Origin: Terriglobia bacterium
GTDB lineage: Bacteria > Acidobacteriota > Vicinamibacteria > Vicinamibacterales > CAVVIG01
Assembly (NCBI GenBank): GCA_020073005.1
Contig: JAIQFX010000059.1
Coordinates: 1 to 64,000 of the forward strand
Direction of reading: 5' to 3'
Length of the DNA stretch: 64,000 bases
The notes under the pieces were generated by a model. The model saw nothing but the letters and a program-made list of their open reading frames with translations. It ran no database searches and had not been told where the DNA came from. Position numbers and translations under genes: made by a program. Positions 15,425-22,398 of this stretch are shown here, in pieces (within the stretch, counting starts at the first letter, position 1; every line of letters begins with the position of its first letter).

Positions 15425-17035
15425 CTACGCGGACGCAGAGGCCAGCGTCGCTTCGTACTCTTCGGACCCGCCCTTGAAGTCGTGGATCGTGCCGTGGTCG
15501 AAGTGCCACACGCGCGTGCCGACTTCGTCCATTACGTCCTCGTCGTGCGTGACGAGCAGCACCGTGCCCTCGTACTTCTGCAGGGCGATGTTGAGCGCGT
15601 TGATGGACTCGAGGTCGAGGTGGTTCGTCGGCTCGTCGAGGACGAGCACGTTCGGCTTCTGCAGCATGATGCGGCAGAAGAGCAGCCGCGCGGTTTCTCC
15701 GCCCGACAAGGCGTCGGTCGGCTTCAGCCCTTCTTCGCCGCTGAACAGCATCTGGCCGAGCAGGCCGTGGATGTCCTGGCGCGACGCGTCGGGATCGAAG
15801 CGGTGCAGCCACTCGACCGCGGTCAGGCCTTTCTCGATCTCGCCGGTGTGGTCCTGCGGGAAGTAGCCGATTGACACTTCGTGGCCCCAGCGCACGGCGC
15901 CGGCATCGAGATCGGCGGGCGACGCCTTCAGGTTCGGCGTCTCCGCCAGCAGCGCCTTGAGGAGCGTCGTCTTGCCGAGGCCGTTGCGGCCGACGAGGAC
16001 GATCTTCTCGCCGCGGTTCACGATCGCGCTGAAGCTGTTCACCACCTTCGCGCCGCCGAACGCCTTCGTCACGCCGGTGAACTCGAGCGCGACGCGGCCC
16101 GACGGCCGGCTCATCGCGAACTTGATGTACGGGCGCTGGATGTTCGATCGCGCGAGCTCGGTCGTCTGCAGGCGCTCGACTTCCTTCTTGCGCGACATCA
16201 CCTGGCTGGCGCGCGTGCCGGCCGAGAAGCGCGCGATGAAGTCCTGCAGCTGCGCGATCTTCTTCTCGCGCTGCGTGTTGTCCTTCTCGATTTGCGAGCG
16301 GATCTGCGTCTTCGCCAGCACCATGTCGTCGTAGCCGCCGGTGTAGGTGATGATCGTCTCGTAGTCGATGTCGGCGATGTGCGTGCAGACCGCGTTCAGA
16401 AAATGCCGGTCGTGCGAGATGACGATCAGCGTGCCTTCGTAGCGAACCAGGAACTCGCGCAGCCAGTGGATCGAATCGAGGTCGAGGTGGTTCGTCGGCT
16501 CGTCGAGCAGAAGCGCTTCCGGATGGCCGAAGAGCGCCTGCGCCAGCAGCACGCGGACCTTCTGTCCGCCCTGCAGCTCGGCCATCGTCCGATGGTGCAG
16601 CGCGTCGGGAATGTCGAGACCCTGCAGCAGGATCGCCGCGTCGCTCTCCGCGCCGTAGCCGTCCTCTTCGCCCACGATGCCCTCGAGCTCGCCGAGGCGC
16701 ATGCCTTCGGCGTCGGTCATCGCGTCCTTCGCGTAGAGGCGCTCGCGCTCTTCGAGCGCGCTCCACAGCCGGTGGTTGCCCATGATCACGGTGTCGATCA
16801 CCCGGAACTGGTCGAACGCGAACTGATCCTGCCGCAGCACGCCCAGCTTCGCCGGCCGCGCGACCGTGCCTTTCTGCGGCGGCTGCTCGCCGGTCAGCAG
16901 TTTCATGAACGTGGACTTGCCGGCGCCGTTCGGGCCCGTCAGGCCGTAGCGGCGGCCGGTGGAGAAGGTCGTGGTCACGTCGTCGAAGAGCACCTTCGAC
17001 CCGAACCGCATGGAAACGTCCTGAACAGAAATCAT
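15425..17035 (-). CDS. ABC-F family ATPase (YbiT/EttA-like)
   Basis: 536 residues, two ABC domains without membrane segments. Domain 1: Walker A GPNGAGKST, signature MAELQGGQKVRV, Walker B LLLDEPTNHLD. Linker about 245-310 with the basic SRKKEVERLQ P-site-tRNA-interaction-type helix pair. Domain 2: Walker A GRNGLGKTT, signature ALSGGETARLL, Walker B VLVLDEPTNHLD. Domain 1 carries an arm-like insertion (WSALEERERLYAKDAMTDAE). ABC-F proteins bind the ribosomal E site and relieve stalls or protect against antibiotics; no resistance-specific extension is visible, so a housekeeping role like YbiT is more likely. Confidence 0.92.
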   Translation of the reverse strand: MISVQDVSMRFGSKVLFDDVTTTFSTGRRYGLTGPNGAGKSTFMKLLTGEQPPQKGTVARPAKLGVLRQDQFAFDQFRVIDTVIMGNHRLWSALEERERLYAKDAMTDAEGMRLGELEGIVGEEDGYGAESDAAILLQGLDIPDALHHRTMAELQGGQKVRVLLAQALFGHPEALLLDEPTNHLDLDSIHWLREFLVRYEGTLIVISHDRHFLNAVCTHIADIDYETIITYTGGYDDMVLAKTQIRSQIEKDNTQREKKIAQLQDFIARFSAGTRASQVMSRKKEVERLQTTELARSNIQRPYIKFAMSRPSGRVALEFTGVTKAFGGAKVVNSFSAIVNRGEKIVLVGRNGLGKTTLLKALLAETPNLKASPADLDAGAVRWGHEVSIGYFPQDHTGEIEKGLTAVEWLHRFDPDASRQDIHGLLGQMLFSGEEGLKPTDALSGGETARLLFCRIMLQKPNVLVLDEPTNHLDLESINALNIALQKYEGTVLLVTHDEDVMDEVGTRVWHFDHGTIHDFKGGSEEYEATLASASA

Positions 17036-17104
17036 GAAAGAAGACTCAAGCCGCGAAAAAGTTGATCGGACGAACTCACCATTATACCGCGGTCGACTCG
17101 TAGC

Positions 17105-17125
17105 GCGCCGCCTTCGCGGCGGCGC
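17105..17125. other. GC-rich hairpin in divergent intergenic region
   Basis: GCGCCGCC and GGCGGCGC form a perfect eight-base-pair stem around TTCGC. It lies in the 200-base gap between the ABC-F gene (start 17035) and the RidA gene (start 17236), so it cannot be an ordinary end-of-gene terminator; it may structure one of the two leaders. Nothing else is evident in 17036-17235 apart from the likely promoters. Confidence 0.5.
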
Positions 17126-17235
17126 CGCTTCGGCGTGCCGCGCCGTAGCTCGTTCGACGATCGATCGAGCGGAGGCGGGAGGTTTCAGCCGAGCGCACTC
17201 GTGTTAGAGTGAGCCTCTTTTCCTGAGGTGATCTC

Positions 17236-18462
17236 ATGCGCATGTCCAGAGTCGCTCTGATCGTTGTTGCCGGGGTTGCCGGGGTCGCAGGGGTGTTCCT
17301 CGTCGCCGGTGTCTCGGCGCAGGCCGCCAAGCAGTTCGTGCGTCCGCTGCCCGGACAGACGCCGCCGTACAGTCTCGGCATCAAGGCGGGCAACGTGATC
17401 TACGTCGCCGGCCAGCTGCCGACCGACGACAAGAACACCCTCGTCGGCACCGACATCACCACGCAGGCGAAGCAGGTGTTCGAGAACCTGCGCTACGTGC
17501 TCAAGGAAGCGGGCTCGTCGCTGGACAACGCGGTCCACGCGACGGTGATGCTGCAGAACGCGGCGGATTTCCCCGCGCTCGACGCGGTCTACCGCGCGCA
17601 GTTCAAGGGCGTTCCGCCGGCGCGGACGACGATCATCGGGTCGATGGTGCGGGCGGGCGCGCTGCTCGAAATCCAGGTGACGGCGGTGCCGAACGGCGTG
17701 CAGCGGAAGGCGATTCTGCCGGCCGGCTGGGTGAAGCCGACCAGCCCGTACAGCTACGCCATCCAGGCGGGCGACACCTTATATATGTCGGGCCTCGTCT
17801 CTCGGAACGGCAAGGACAACTCGCAGGTGCAGGGCGACATCGCCGTGCAGACCAAGACGGCGATGGACAACGCGGGCGAGATCCTGAAAGCCGCGGGCAT
17901 GTCGTACGGCGATCTCGTGACCGGTCACGTCGCCCTGCGCAGCATGGACAACTTCGCGCCGATGAACGATGTCTACCGCACGTACTGGCCGAAAGACCGC
18001 CCGGCGCGCGTCAGCTGCGAAGCCGCGCCGCCTGGAACGTTCGACGTCGAGATCACGTTCATGGCGATTAAGGGCTCGGCGCCGCGCGAAGTCATCATTC
18101 CGAATCGCCCCGACGGGACGCCGGGAACGGCCGGTCCGAATTTCAGTCCCGCGATCAAGGTCGGCAACCGCCTCTTCATCTCGGGCGGAACGGGCACGAC
18201 GCCGCAGAACGCCGGCGACATGAAGGCGCAGACGACCGAGACGCTCAATCGCTTCGGTCCCGCGCTCAAGGCCGCCGGCTTCGACTACAAGGACATCGTG
18301 TCGAGTGAAGTGCTCGTGACGGACGTCGCGAAGTTCAACGACATGAACGACGGCTACCGGCCCATCTTCCCGACGAACCCGCCCGTGCGCGCGACGGTGG
18401 GCATCAGCCGCCTCGCCGGCGCGGGCGCGCTCGTCGAGATCATGGTGACGGCAGTCAAATAA
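17236..18462 (+). CDS. Exported protein with three RidA domains
   Basis: 408 residues. Signal peptide (VALIVVAGVAGVAGVFLVAGVSAQA), then three consecutive RidA/YjgF/UK114 domains: about 35-152, 160-272 and 285-408. Each has the family landmarks 'G-x-x-I/L-Y/F-x-S/A-G', an amphipathic helix, and the conserved substrate-carboxylate arginine near its end (PPARTTIIGS, RPARVSCEA, PPVRATVGIS). RidA is normally a cytosolic homotrimer that hydrolyses reactive enamine/imine intermediates. Here a single polypeptide could form a complete intramolecular trimer outside the cytoplasm. GAGG precedes the start region. Convergent with BlaR1. Confidence 0.85.
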   Translation: MRMSRVALIVVAGVAGVAGVFLVAGVSAQAAKQFVRPLPGQTPPYSLGIKAGNVIYVAGQLPTDDKNTLVGTDITTQAKQVFENLRYVLKEAGSSLDNAVHATVMLQNAADFPALDAVYRAQFKGVPPARTTIIGSMVRAGALLEIQVTAVPNGVQRKAILPAGWVKPTSPYSYAIQAGDTLYMSGLVSRNGKDNSQVQGDIAVQTKTAMDNAGEILKAAGMSYGDLVTGHVALRSMDNFAPMNDVYRTYWPKDRPARVSCEAAPPGTFDVEITFMAIKGSAPREVIIPNRPDGTPGTAGPNFSPAIKVGNRLFISGGTGTTPQNAGDMKAQTTETLNRFGPALKAAGFDYKDIVSSEVLVTDVAKFNDMNDGYRPIFPTNPPVRATVGISRLAGAGALVEIMVTAVK

Positions 18463-18575
18463 GGTGCTGGGTGCTTGGTGCTAGGTGCTGGGTGCAGGCC
18501 GCACGCCACCCCGCACCTCGCACGCCGCACCTGGCACGGCACGCCGCACCAGGCGGCACCCCGCACTCAGCACCC
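18463..18575. repeat. Inverted heptamer array, possible bidirectional terminator
   Basis: Immediately after the RidA stop come five tandem heptamers GGTGCTG, GGTGCTT, GGTGCTA, GGTGCTG, GGTGCAG (18463-18497). They are followed by units of opposite orientation (CGCACCT, CGCACGC, CGCACCT, GGCACGG and others) ending GCACTCAGCACC at 18564-18575, whose reverse complement matches the first array at 11 of 12 bases. A long imperfect stem can therefore form between the convergent RidA and BlaR1 genes. No U-tract is seen. Confidence 0.7.
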
Positions 18576-18583
18576 GCTCTTGC

Positions 18584-20221
18584 TCACTGCGCCACGAAAC
18601 TCGCCGTCACGTGCATCGTCACCTCGACGGGCACGCAGTCCAGTTTGGTCTGCGAGAACTGCCACTGCTTGACGGCGTCGACGAGCGCGTTGACGAAATC
18701 CGGATCGGCGGGTGAGGTCTGCCGGAAGTCCTTCGTGAAGCCGTCGATGCCGATCCGCGTGTCGATCGTCACCTTCGCGCCCACGCCGGCCGCCTGCTGA
18801 TTCGCCGGGTAAATCGGCTTGCGATCGAAGAGTTTCAGCGGCGGCACGATCTCCCCGCCGATGGACGGCGGTGTGCACGCGTCGATGCTCGACTGATTGA
18901 TCATCTTCGCGGCCTTCGGCTTCGCTGGTGACTGGGCGGGGCCGCCTCCATAAATCGTGATCGTCTCCTCCAGATCGCCGACCTGGAGCGCGACGTCGCG
19001 CACGAGGTTCTGTCCCGCCTCGAGTGACACGCGTCCCTGTGACGTCTTGAAGCCCATGCGCGTGGCTTCAAGCGTGTAGTCGCCGGCCGCGAGCCCAGCG
19101 AACGCGAAGTGCGCCGTCGCGTCGCTGTGGATTTCCTTCGTCTCCTTCGACTGCACGTTGACGAGGACGAGCGTCGTGTCCGGCATGATGCGGCCGACGG
19201 CGTCGACCAGGACGCCGGAGAACGACGCCGTGCTCGACTGCGCCGACGCGACGAGGCCGGCCAGCGGAATGGTGATCGCGGTGAGCGTGACGGCGATGGC
19301 GACACCGGCGGCGCGGGTGAGCGGCGTGCGGACCGATTGCGTGTTCAACATGGCGCGAACTCTCCTCTCGAGACTCGATGGGCGCGCCATTGCAGGCGCG
19401 GGGATCCAGACGGAGCGGGATTGCCTGAACGCGCGGGCGATCTCCAGCAGGTGCGTCGCGTAATCGGGGCCCTCGACGCCCAGCGCGAGCACGGCATCGT
19501 CGCACGCCTGCTCGCTTTCGAGGCGCAGCTGGCGGCACGCGATCCACACGAGCGGATTGAACCAGTACGCGGCGCGCAGGAGCGCCGAAGCCAGATGCAC
19601 GATCCAGTCGTGGCGGCGGATGTGGGCGAGCTCGTGGCCGAGCACGATCCGCACGCGATCGTCGGGCCATTCGCCCGCGACCTTCGGCAGAATGATGGTC
19701 GGGCGCCTCAGGCCCCACGTGACGAGCAGCGACGGATGATCGCTCTGGAGCAGCCGCACGTCGCGCCGGATGCCGTAGTCGCGTGACATCGCGGTCAGCA
19801 GCTGCGTCCAGCGCGCATCGGTGACGCGCGTGGCCCGCGCCGCCAGCCGCGCAAGCCGCGCGAGGCCGACGACGAGAATGACGGAGCTGATCGCGGCGCC
19901 GGTCAGCCACAACCACCCGAGGACGCGTCCCGCGATCGCGCGCAGCGTGAAGCCGGACGTCGCCGCCGCCGACGCGGTCAGATCTTCTTCGGGCCGCGTC
20001 ACCTTGACCGGGATGAACAGCGTGAGCGGCTGGACCGTCGAGCCCAGGAGCGACGGATGCAGCGGCACCTGCACCGCGGGGACGAGCGGTTCGAGCAACG
20101 GCGTCAGGCCGGCGCAGAGAATCGTGGCCGCGAGGACGCCGTGGCGAAGCGCCGCGGAGCGGCGGCGCAGCCCGAGCGTCGCGAGGAGTCCGCACAGCAG
20201 GATCAGCGAGACCTTGATCAT
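18584..20221 (-). CDS. BlaR1-type M56 metallopeptidase with carboxypeptidase-regulatory and TonB C-terminal domains
   Basis: 545 residues from ATG 20221, which overlaps the BlaI stop (ATGA); a longer frame upstream is out of frame with BlaI and not coding. N-terminal helices, then the M56 zinc protease domain with HELAHIRRHDW (HExxH) and the second ligand region LESEQACDDAVL. Helix AAGVAIAVTLTAITIPLAGLVA leads into a CarboxypepD-regulatory-like beta-sandwich (about 330-425: FSGVLVDAVGRIMPDTTLVLVNV) and a TonB-C-like end (about 455-545: VGAKVTIDTRIGIDGFTKDF). Classical BlaR1 carries a beta-lactam sensor here instead; the ligand of this version is unknown. Expected action: on activation it cleaves BlaI. 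Confidence 0.88.
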   Translation of the reverse strand: MIKVSLILLCGLLATLGLRRRSAALRHGVLAATILCAGLTPLLEPLVPAVQVPLHPSLLGSTVQPLTLFIPVKVTRPEEDLTASAAATSGFTLRAIAGRVLGWLWLTGAAISSVILVVGLARLARLAARATRVTDARWTQLLTAMSRDYGIRRDVRLLQSDHPSLLVTWGLRRPTIILPKVAGEWPDDRVRIVLGHELAHIRRHDWIVHLASALLRAAYWFNPLVWIACRQLRLESEQACDDAVLALGVEGPDYATHLLEIARAFRQSRSVWIPAPAMARPSSLERRVRAMLNTQSVRTPLTRAAGVAIAVTLTAITIPLAGLVASAQSSTASFSGVLVDAVGRIMPDTTLVLVNVQSKETKEIHSDATAHFAFAGLAAGDYTLEATRMGFKTSQGRVSLEAGQNLVRDVALQVGDLEETITIYGGGPAQSPAKPKAAKMINQSSIDACTPPSIGGEIVPPLKLFDRKPIYPANQQAAGVGAKVTIDTRIGIDGFTKDFRQTSPADPDFVNALVDAVKQWQFSQTKLDCVPVEVTMHVTASFVAQ

Positions 20222-20613
20222 CGCCCGCCTTCCTTTCGCGCTTTCGAGACGAGATCGGCAATTCGCTTCAGGTCCTCGTCGGACAGCCGCGTGCCTTCGC
20301 CGCCGAGCAGCGCGGCGACCGCCTGTTCGGACGAGCCGTCGAAGAACGTGTCGACCAGATGCCGCAGGGCCGACTTGCGCGCCGCATGACGCGGCACGGC
20401 CGGCATGTAGACGTAGCGCAGCCCGTGCTCCTCGTGGTGGATGTGGCCCTTCTCCTCGAGGACACGCAACTGCGTGCGGACGGTGGAGTAGCTGGGATCG
20501 CCCGTGAGCTCCTCCATGACCTCGCCGGCGGTGGCGCGGCCGCGCCGGTAGAGGATGTCCATGATCTGGCGCTCGCGGCGCGAGAGCGTGACGTGTGGCT
20601 GCGTCTTGGCCAT
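20218..20613 (-). CDS. blaI: BlaI/MecI-family repressor
   Basis: 131 residues. Winged helix with LSRRERQIMDILYRRGRATAGEVMEEL, the recognition helix SYSTVRTQLRVLEEKGHI, and the C-terminal dimerisation helices with the usual protease-sensitive region (SALRHLVDTFFDGSSEQAVAALL). BlaI proteins repress their own operon and targets until cleaved by the partner BlaR1, encoded next with a four-base overlap. Targets beyond this operon are not evident. Confidence 0.92.
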   Translation of the reverse strand: MAKTQPHVTLSRRERQIMDILYRRGRATAGEVMEELTGDPSYSTVRTQLRVLEEKGHIHHEEHGLRYVYMPAVPRHAARKSALRHLVDTFFDGSSEQAVAALLGGEGTRLSDEDLKRIADLVSKARKEGGR

Positions 20614-20653
20614 ATGTTATTTTTGTAGCATACATGCGAGAGAAATAGCATGT
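20613..20653. promoter_or_regulatory. Double dyad upstream of blaI, probable operator
   Basis: Two inverted repeats abut the blaI start. TATGtTA-N6-TAgCATA spans 20613-20632; ACATGC (20632-20637) and GCATGT (20648-20653) form a perfect six-base dyad with a ten-base centre. The region is AT-rich. BlaI/MecI operators are dyads with TACA/TGTA arms; this is similar in form and is the natural autoregulatory site. Confidence 0.5.
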
Positions 20654-20690
20654 CAAGGGGTGTGTAGCGCGAGGCTTCAGCCGAGCGGAA

Positions 20691-21683
20691 TCAACACGCC
20701 GGCAGCGTGAGGCGCGCGCGGAGGCCGCCGTCGGGCGAGCTGTCGAGCGCAATCGATCCGTTGTACACGTCCGCCAGATCGCGGACGATCGCGAGGCCGA
20801 AGCCGGAGCCCGGCGCCGCTTCGTCGGCGCGGACGCCGCGCTGCAGCACGCGCTCGCGCATCGACGGCGGCAGTCCAGGGCCGTCATCGTCGACCGTGAT
20901 GACGATCGCGCCGCCGTTCTGGGCGCGCCGCGCCGACGAGAGCGTGATGCGCGATCGCGCCCACTTGCACGCGTTGTCGAGCAGGTTGCCGAGCATCTCG
21001 TCGAGATCCTCGCGCTGCGCCGGCACGGCGTGATCGGGCGGCACGTCGACCTGGATCGTGAGGCCGCGTTCGGCGTGCAGCCGTCGCAGCGTGCGCGCGA
21101 TGCCGTCCGCTGATTCCTCGACCGCGCAGCGCGCGCCCGGCGCCGCGCCCGACGCGGCCGCGCGCGCGTGCGCGAGGTGATAGTCCACCTGCCGCTTCAT
21201 GCGGTCGACCTGTTGATCGATCGCCTCGGCGATCTCCGTCTGACCCGAGCGCCTGGCGCGCTCGGCTTCCTGCGCGAGCACGGCGAGCGGCGTCTTGAGA
21301 CCGTGCGCGAGATCGCCCGCCTTCGCGATCGCGCGCGTGACCGCCTGCTCGCGCTGATCCAGCAGCGCGTTGAGATCGTTGACGAGCGGCTGGACTTCGG
21401 CGGGATACTCGCCCTCGAGCCGGCGCTCCCGCCCGTCGCGCATCGACGACAGGCGCGACCGCAGTTCGGTGAACGGCGACAGGCCCGTCCGCATCTGCAG
21501 GAACCCGGCGATCATGAATCCCAGCGCGACCGCGACGCCGACGAGCGTCATGTGGTTAAGCCGCACGACCGGGTAGTAGTGCGCGAGGGCGATCGACGTC
21601 ACGTGTCCGACGAAGAGCAGCCCGCCGGTCCACATGATCGATCCGAGGAGCAGGCGCACGCGAAACGATCGCGGGCGCGTCAT
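20691..21683 (-). CDS. Two-component sensor histidine kinase (PhoQ/EnvZ class)
   Basis: 330 residues from ATG 21683, which overlaps the regulator stop. Two membrane helices (LLLGSIMWTGGLLFVGHVTSIAL and MTLVGVAVALGFMIAGFLQM) with almost no periplasmic loop, a HAMP-like linker, H-box DLAHGLKTPLAVLAQEAE with phospho-His, N-box NLLDNACKWARSRI, G1 DDDGPGLP and G2 GSGFGLAIVRDL. The short loop suggests sensing within the membrane. Its cognate OmpR-type regulator, just upstream, lacks a receiver domain here (see 21680-21976), so the pair as it stands could not signal. Confidence 0.88.
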   Translation of the reverse strand: MTRPRSFRVRLLLGSIMWTGGLLFVGHVTSIALAHYYPVVRLNHMTLVGVAVALGFMIAGFLQMRTGLSPFTELRSRLSSMRDGRERRLEGEYPAEVQPLVNDLNALLDQREQAVTRAIAKAGDLAHGLKTPLAVLAQEAERARRSGQTEIAEAIDQQVDRMKRQVDYHLAHARAAASGAAPGARCAVEESADGIARTLRRLHAERGLTIQVDVPPDHAVPAQREDLDEMLGNLLDNACKWARSRITLSSARRAQNGGAIVITVDDDGPGLPPSMRERVLQRGVRADEAAPGSGFGLAIVRDLADVYNGSIALDSSPDGGLRARLTLPAC

Positions 21684-21976
21684 GGCTCCGCGCCGATCCG
21701 GTAGCCAAGCCCGCGCACGGTTTCGATGAACGACGCGCCGAGCTTGCGCCGCAGCCGCGCGATGAAGACTTCGACCGTGTTCGAGTCGCGGTCGGCGCCC
21801 TGCGCATAGATGTGTTCGGTCAGCTCGCCCTGCGACACGACGCGGCCCCGCTGGTGCATGAGGTACGACAGCACGCGGAACTCGTGGCTCGTGAGTTTCA
21901 CCGGCGCGCCGTTCCGCGTGACTTTCGCCAGTCGCGGGTCGAGTGCGACGGCGCCGCAGCGCAGCTCCGGCGATCT
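21680..21976 (-). pseudogene. OmpR-family response regulator lacking its receiver domain
   Basis: Only the winged-helix output domain remains: VALDPRLAKVTRNGAPVKLTSHEFRVLSYLMHQRGRVV, then HIYAQGADRDSNTVEVFIARLRRKLG and FIETVRGLGYRIGAEP. Family-type coding extends back past the first possible GTG start (21901) to about 21965, then meets a stop at 21977-21979. The missing N-terminal 120 residues and the abrupt change to a plus-strand permease tail show a deletion or misjoin at about 21965. If translated from GTG 21901 a 73-residue DNA-binding fragment would result. Confidence 0.75.
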
Positions 21977-22118
21977 TCACCTGCTGCGCGGCGTCATCTA
22001 TCTGCCGGTCTTCGCCGGCGTCCCGGCGCTGCTGCTCCTCATCGCGACGGCCGCCTGCTGGATTCCCGCCCGCCGCGCGGCCGCGATTGACCCGCTCGCG
22101 GCCCTCCGGCAGGACTAG
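21963..22118 (+). pseudogene. C-terminal remnant of MacB/ADOP-like permease
   Basis: The plus-strand frame ending at TAG 22116-22118 encodes a final helix and tail, LPVFAGVPALLLLIATAACWIPARRAA followed by AIDPLAALRQD. This matches the end of FtsX/MacB-type permeases (compare FWPARKATRLDPVIALRYE at the end of the gene at 9555). Nothing permease-like lies upstream, where the sequence becomes the minus-strand regulator. It is a remnant joined at about 21965. Confidence 0.7.
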
Positions 22119-22140
22119 ACCCCAGGACGCAACCAAGACG

Positions 22141-22192
22141 CCGCCTCGTCCGTCTAACGCCATAACCCCCAGAGGGTTCCACCCGGAGGCGG
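22141..22192 (+). other. Inverted repeats in leader of small zinc-ribbon gene
   Basis: CCGCCTC (22141-22147) and GAGGCGG (22186-22192) are a perfect seven-base inverted repeat; inside it AACCC and GGGTT (about 22164-22178) form a smaller stem. The right arm contains the GGAGG Shine-Dalgarno of the gene at 22194, so folding could hide the ribosome site. Confidence 0.4.
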
Positions 22193-22193
22193 C

Positions 22194-22367
22194 ATGTCAT
22201 TGTTGAAACGGCTGTTGGGCAAATCCACCGAACCCCCGAAAGCCCGCGTGCGCATCTGCGTCGAATGCGGGATGCCGATTGCGGATCACAAAGACTGGTG
22301 CTCTATCCTGCGCGGCCAGATGGAGATGCAACGCAAGACCGCCGAGTCGCCCGCCCGCCCGTCCTGA
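22194..22367 (+). CDS. Small Cys-rich (zinc-ribbon-like) protein
   Basis: 57 residues: a basic amphipathic front (MSLLKRLLGK), then CVECGMPIADHKDWC with Cys-x2-Cys, His and a further Cys, a plausible single zinc site, and a short Gln/Met-rich tail. GGAGG lies four bases before ATG 22194. It is too short for routine gene finding but has good start signals and a balanced composition. Possible role: RNA or protein binding regulator. Function unknown. Confidence 0.6.
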   Translation: MSLLKRLLGKSTEPPKARVRICVECGMPIADHKDWCSILRGQMEMQRKTAESPARPS

Positions 22368-22398
22368 CCGGCCTCGACCTCGATTCACCCGGCGCCTT

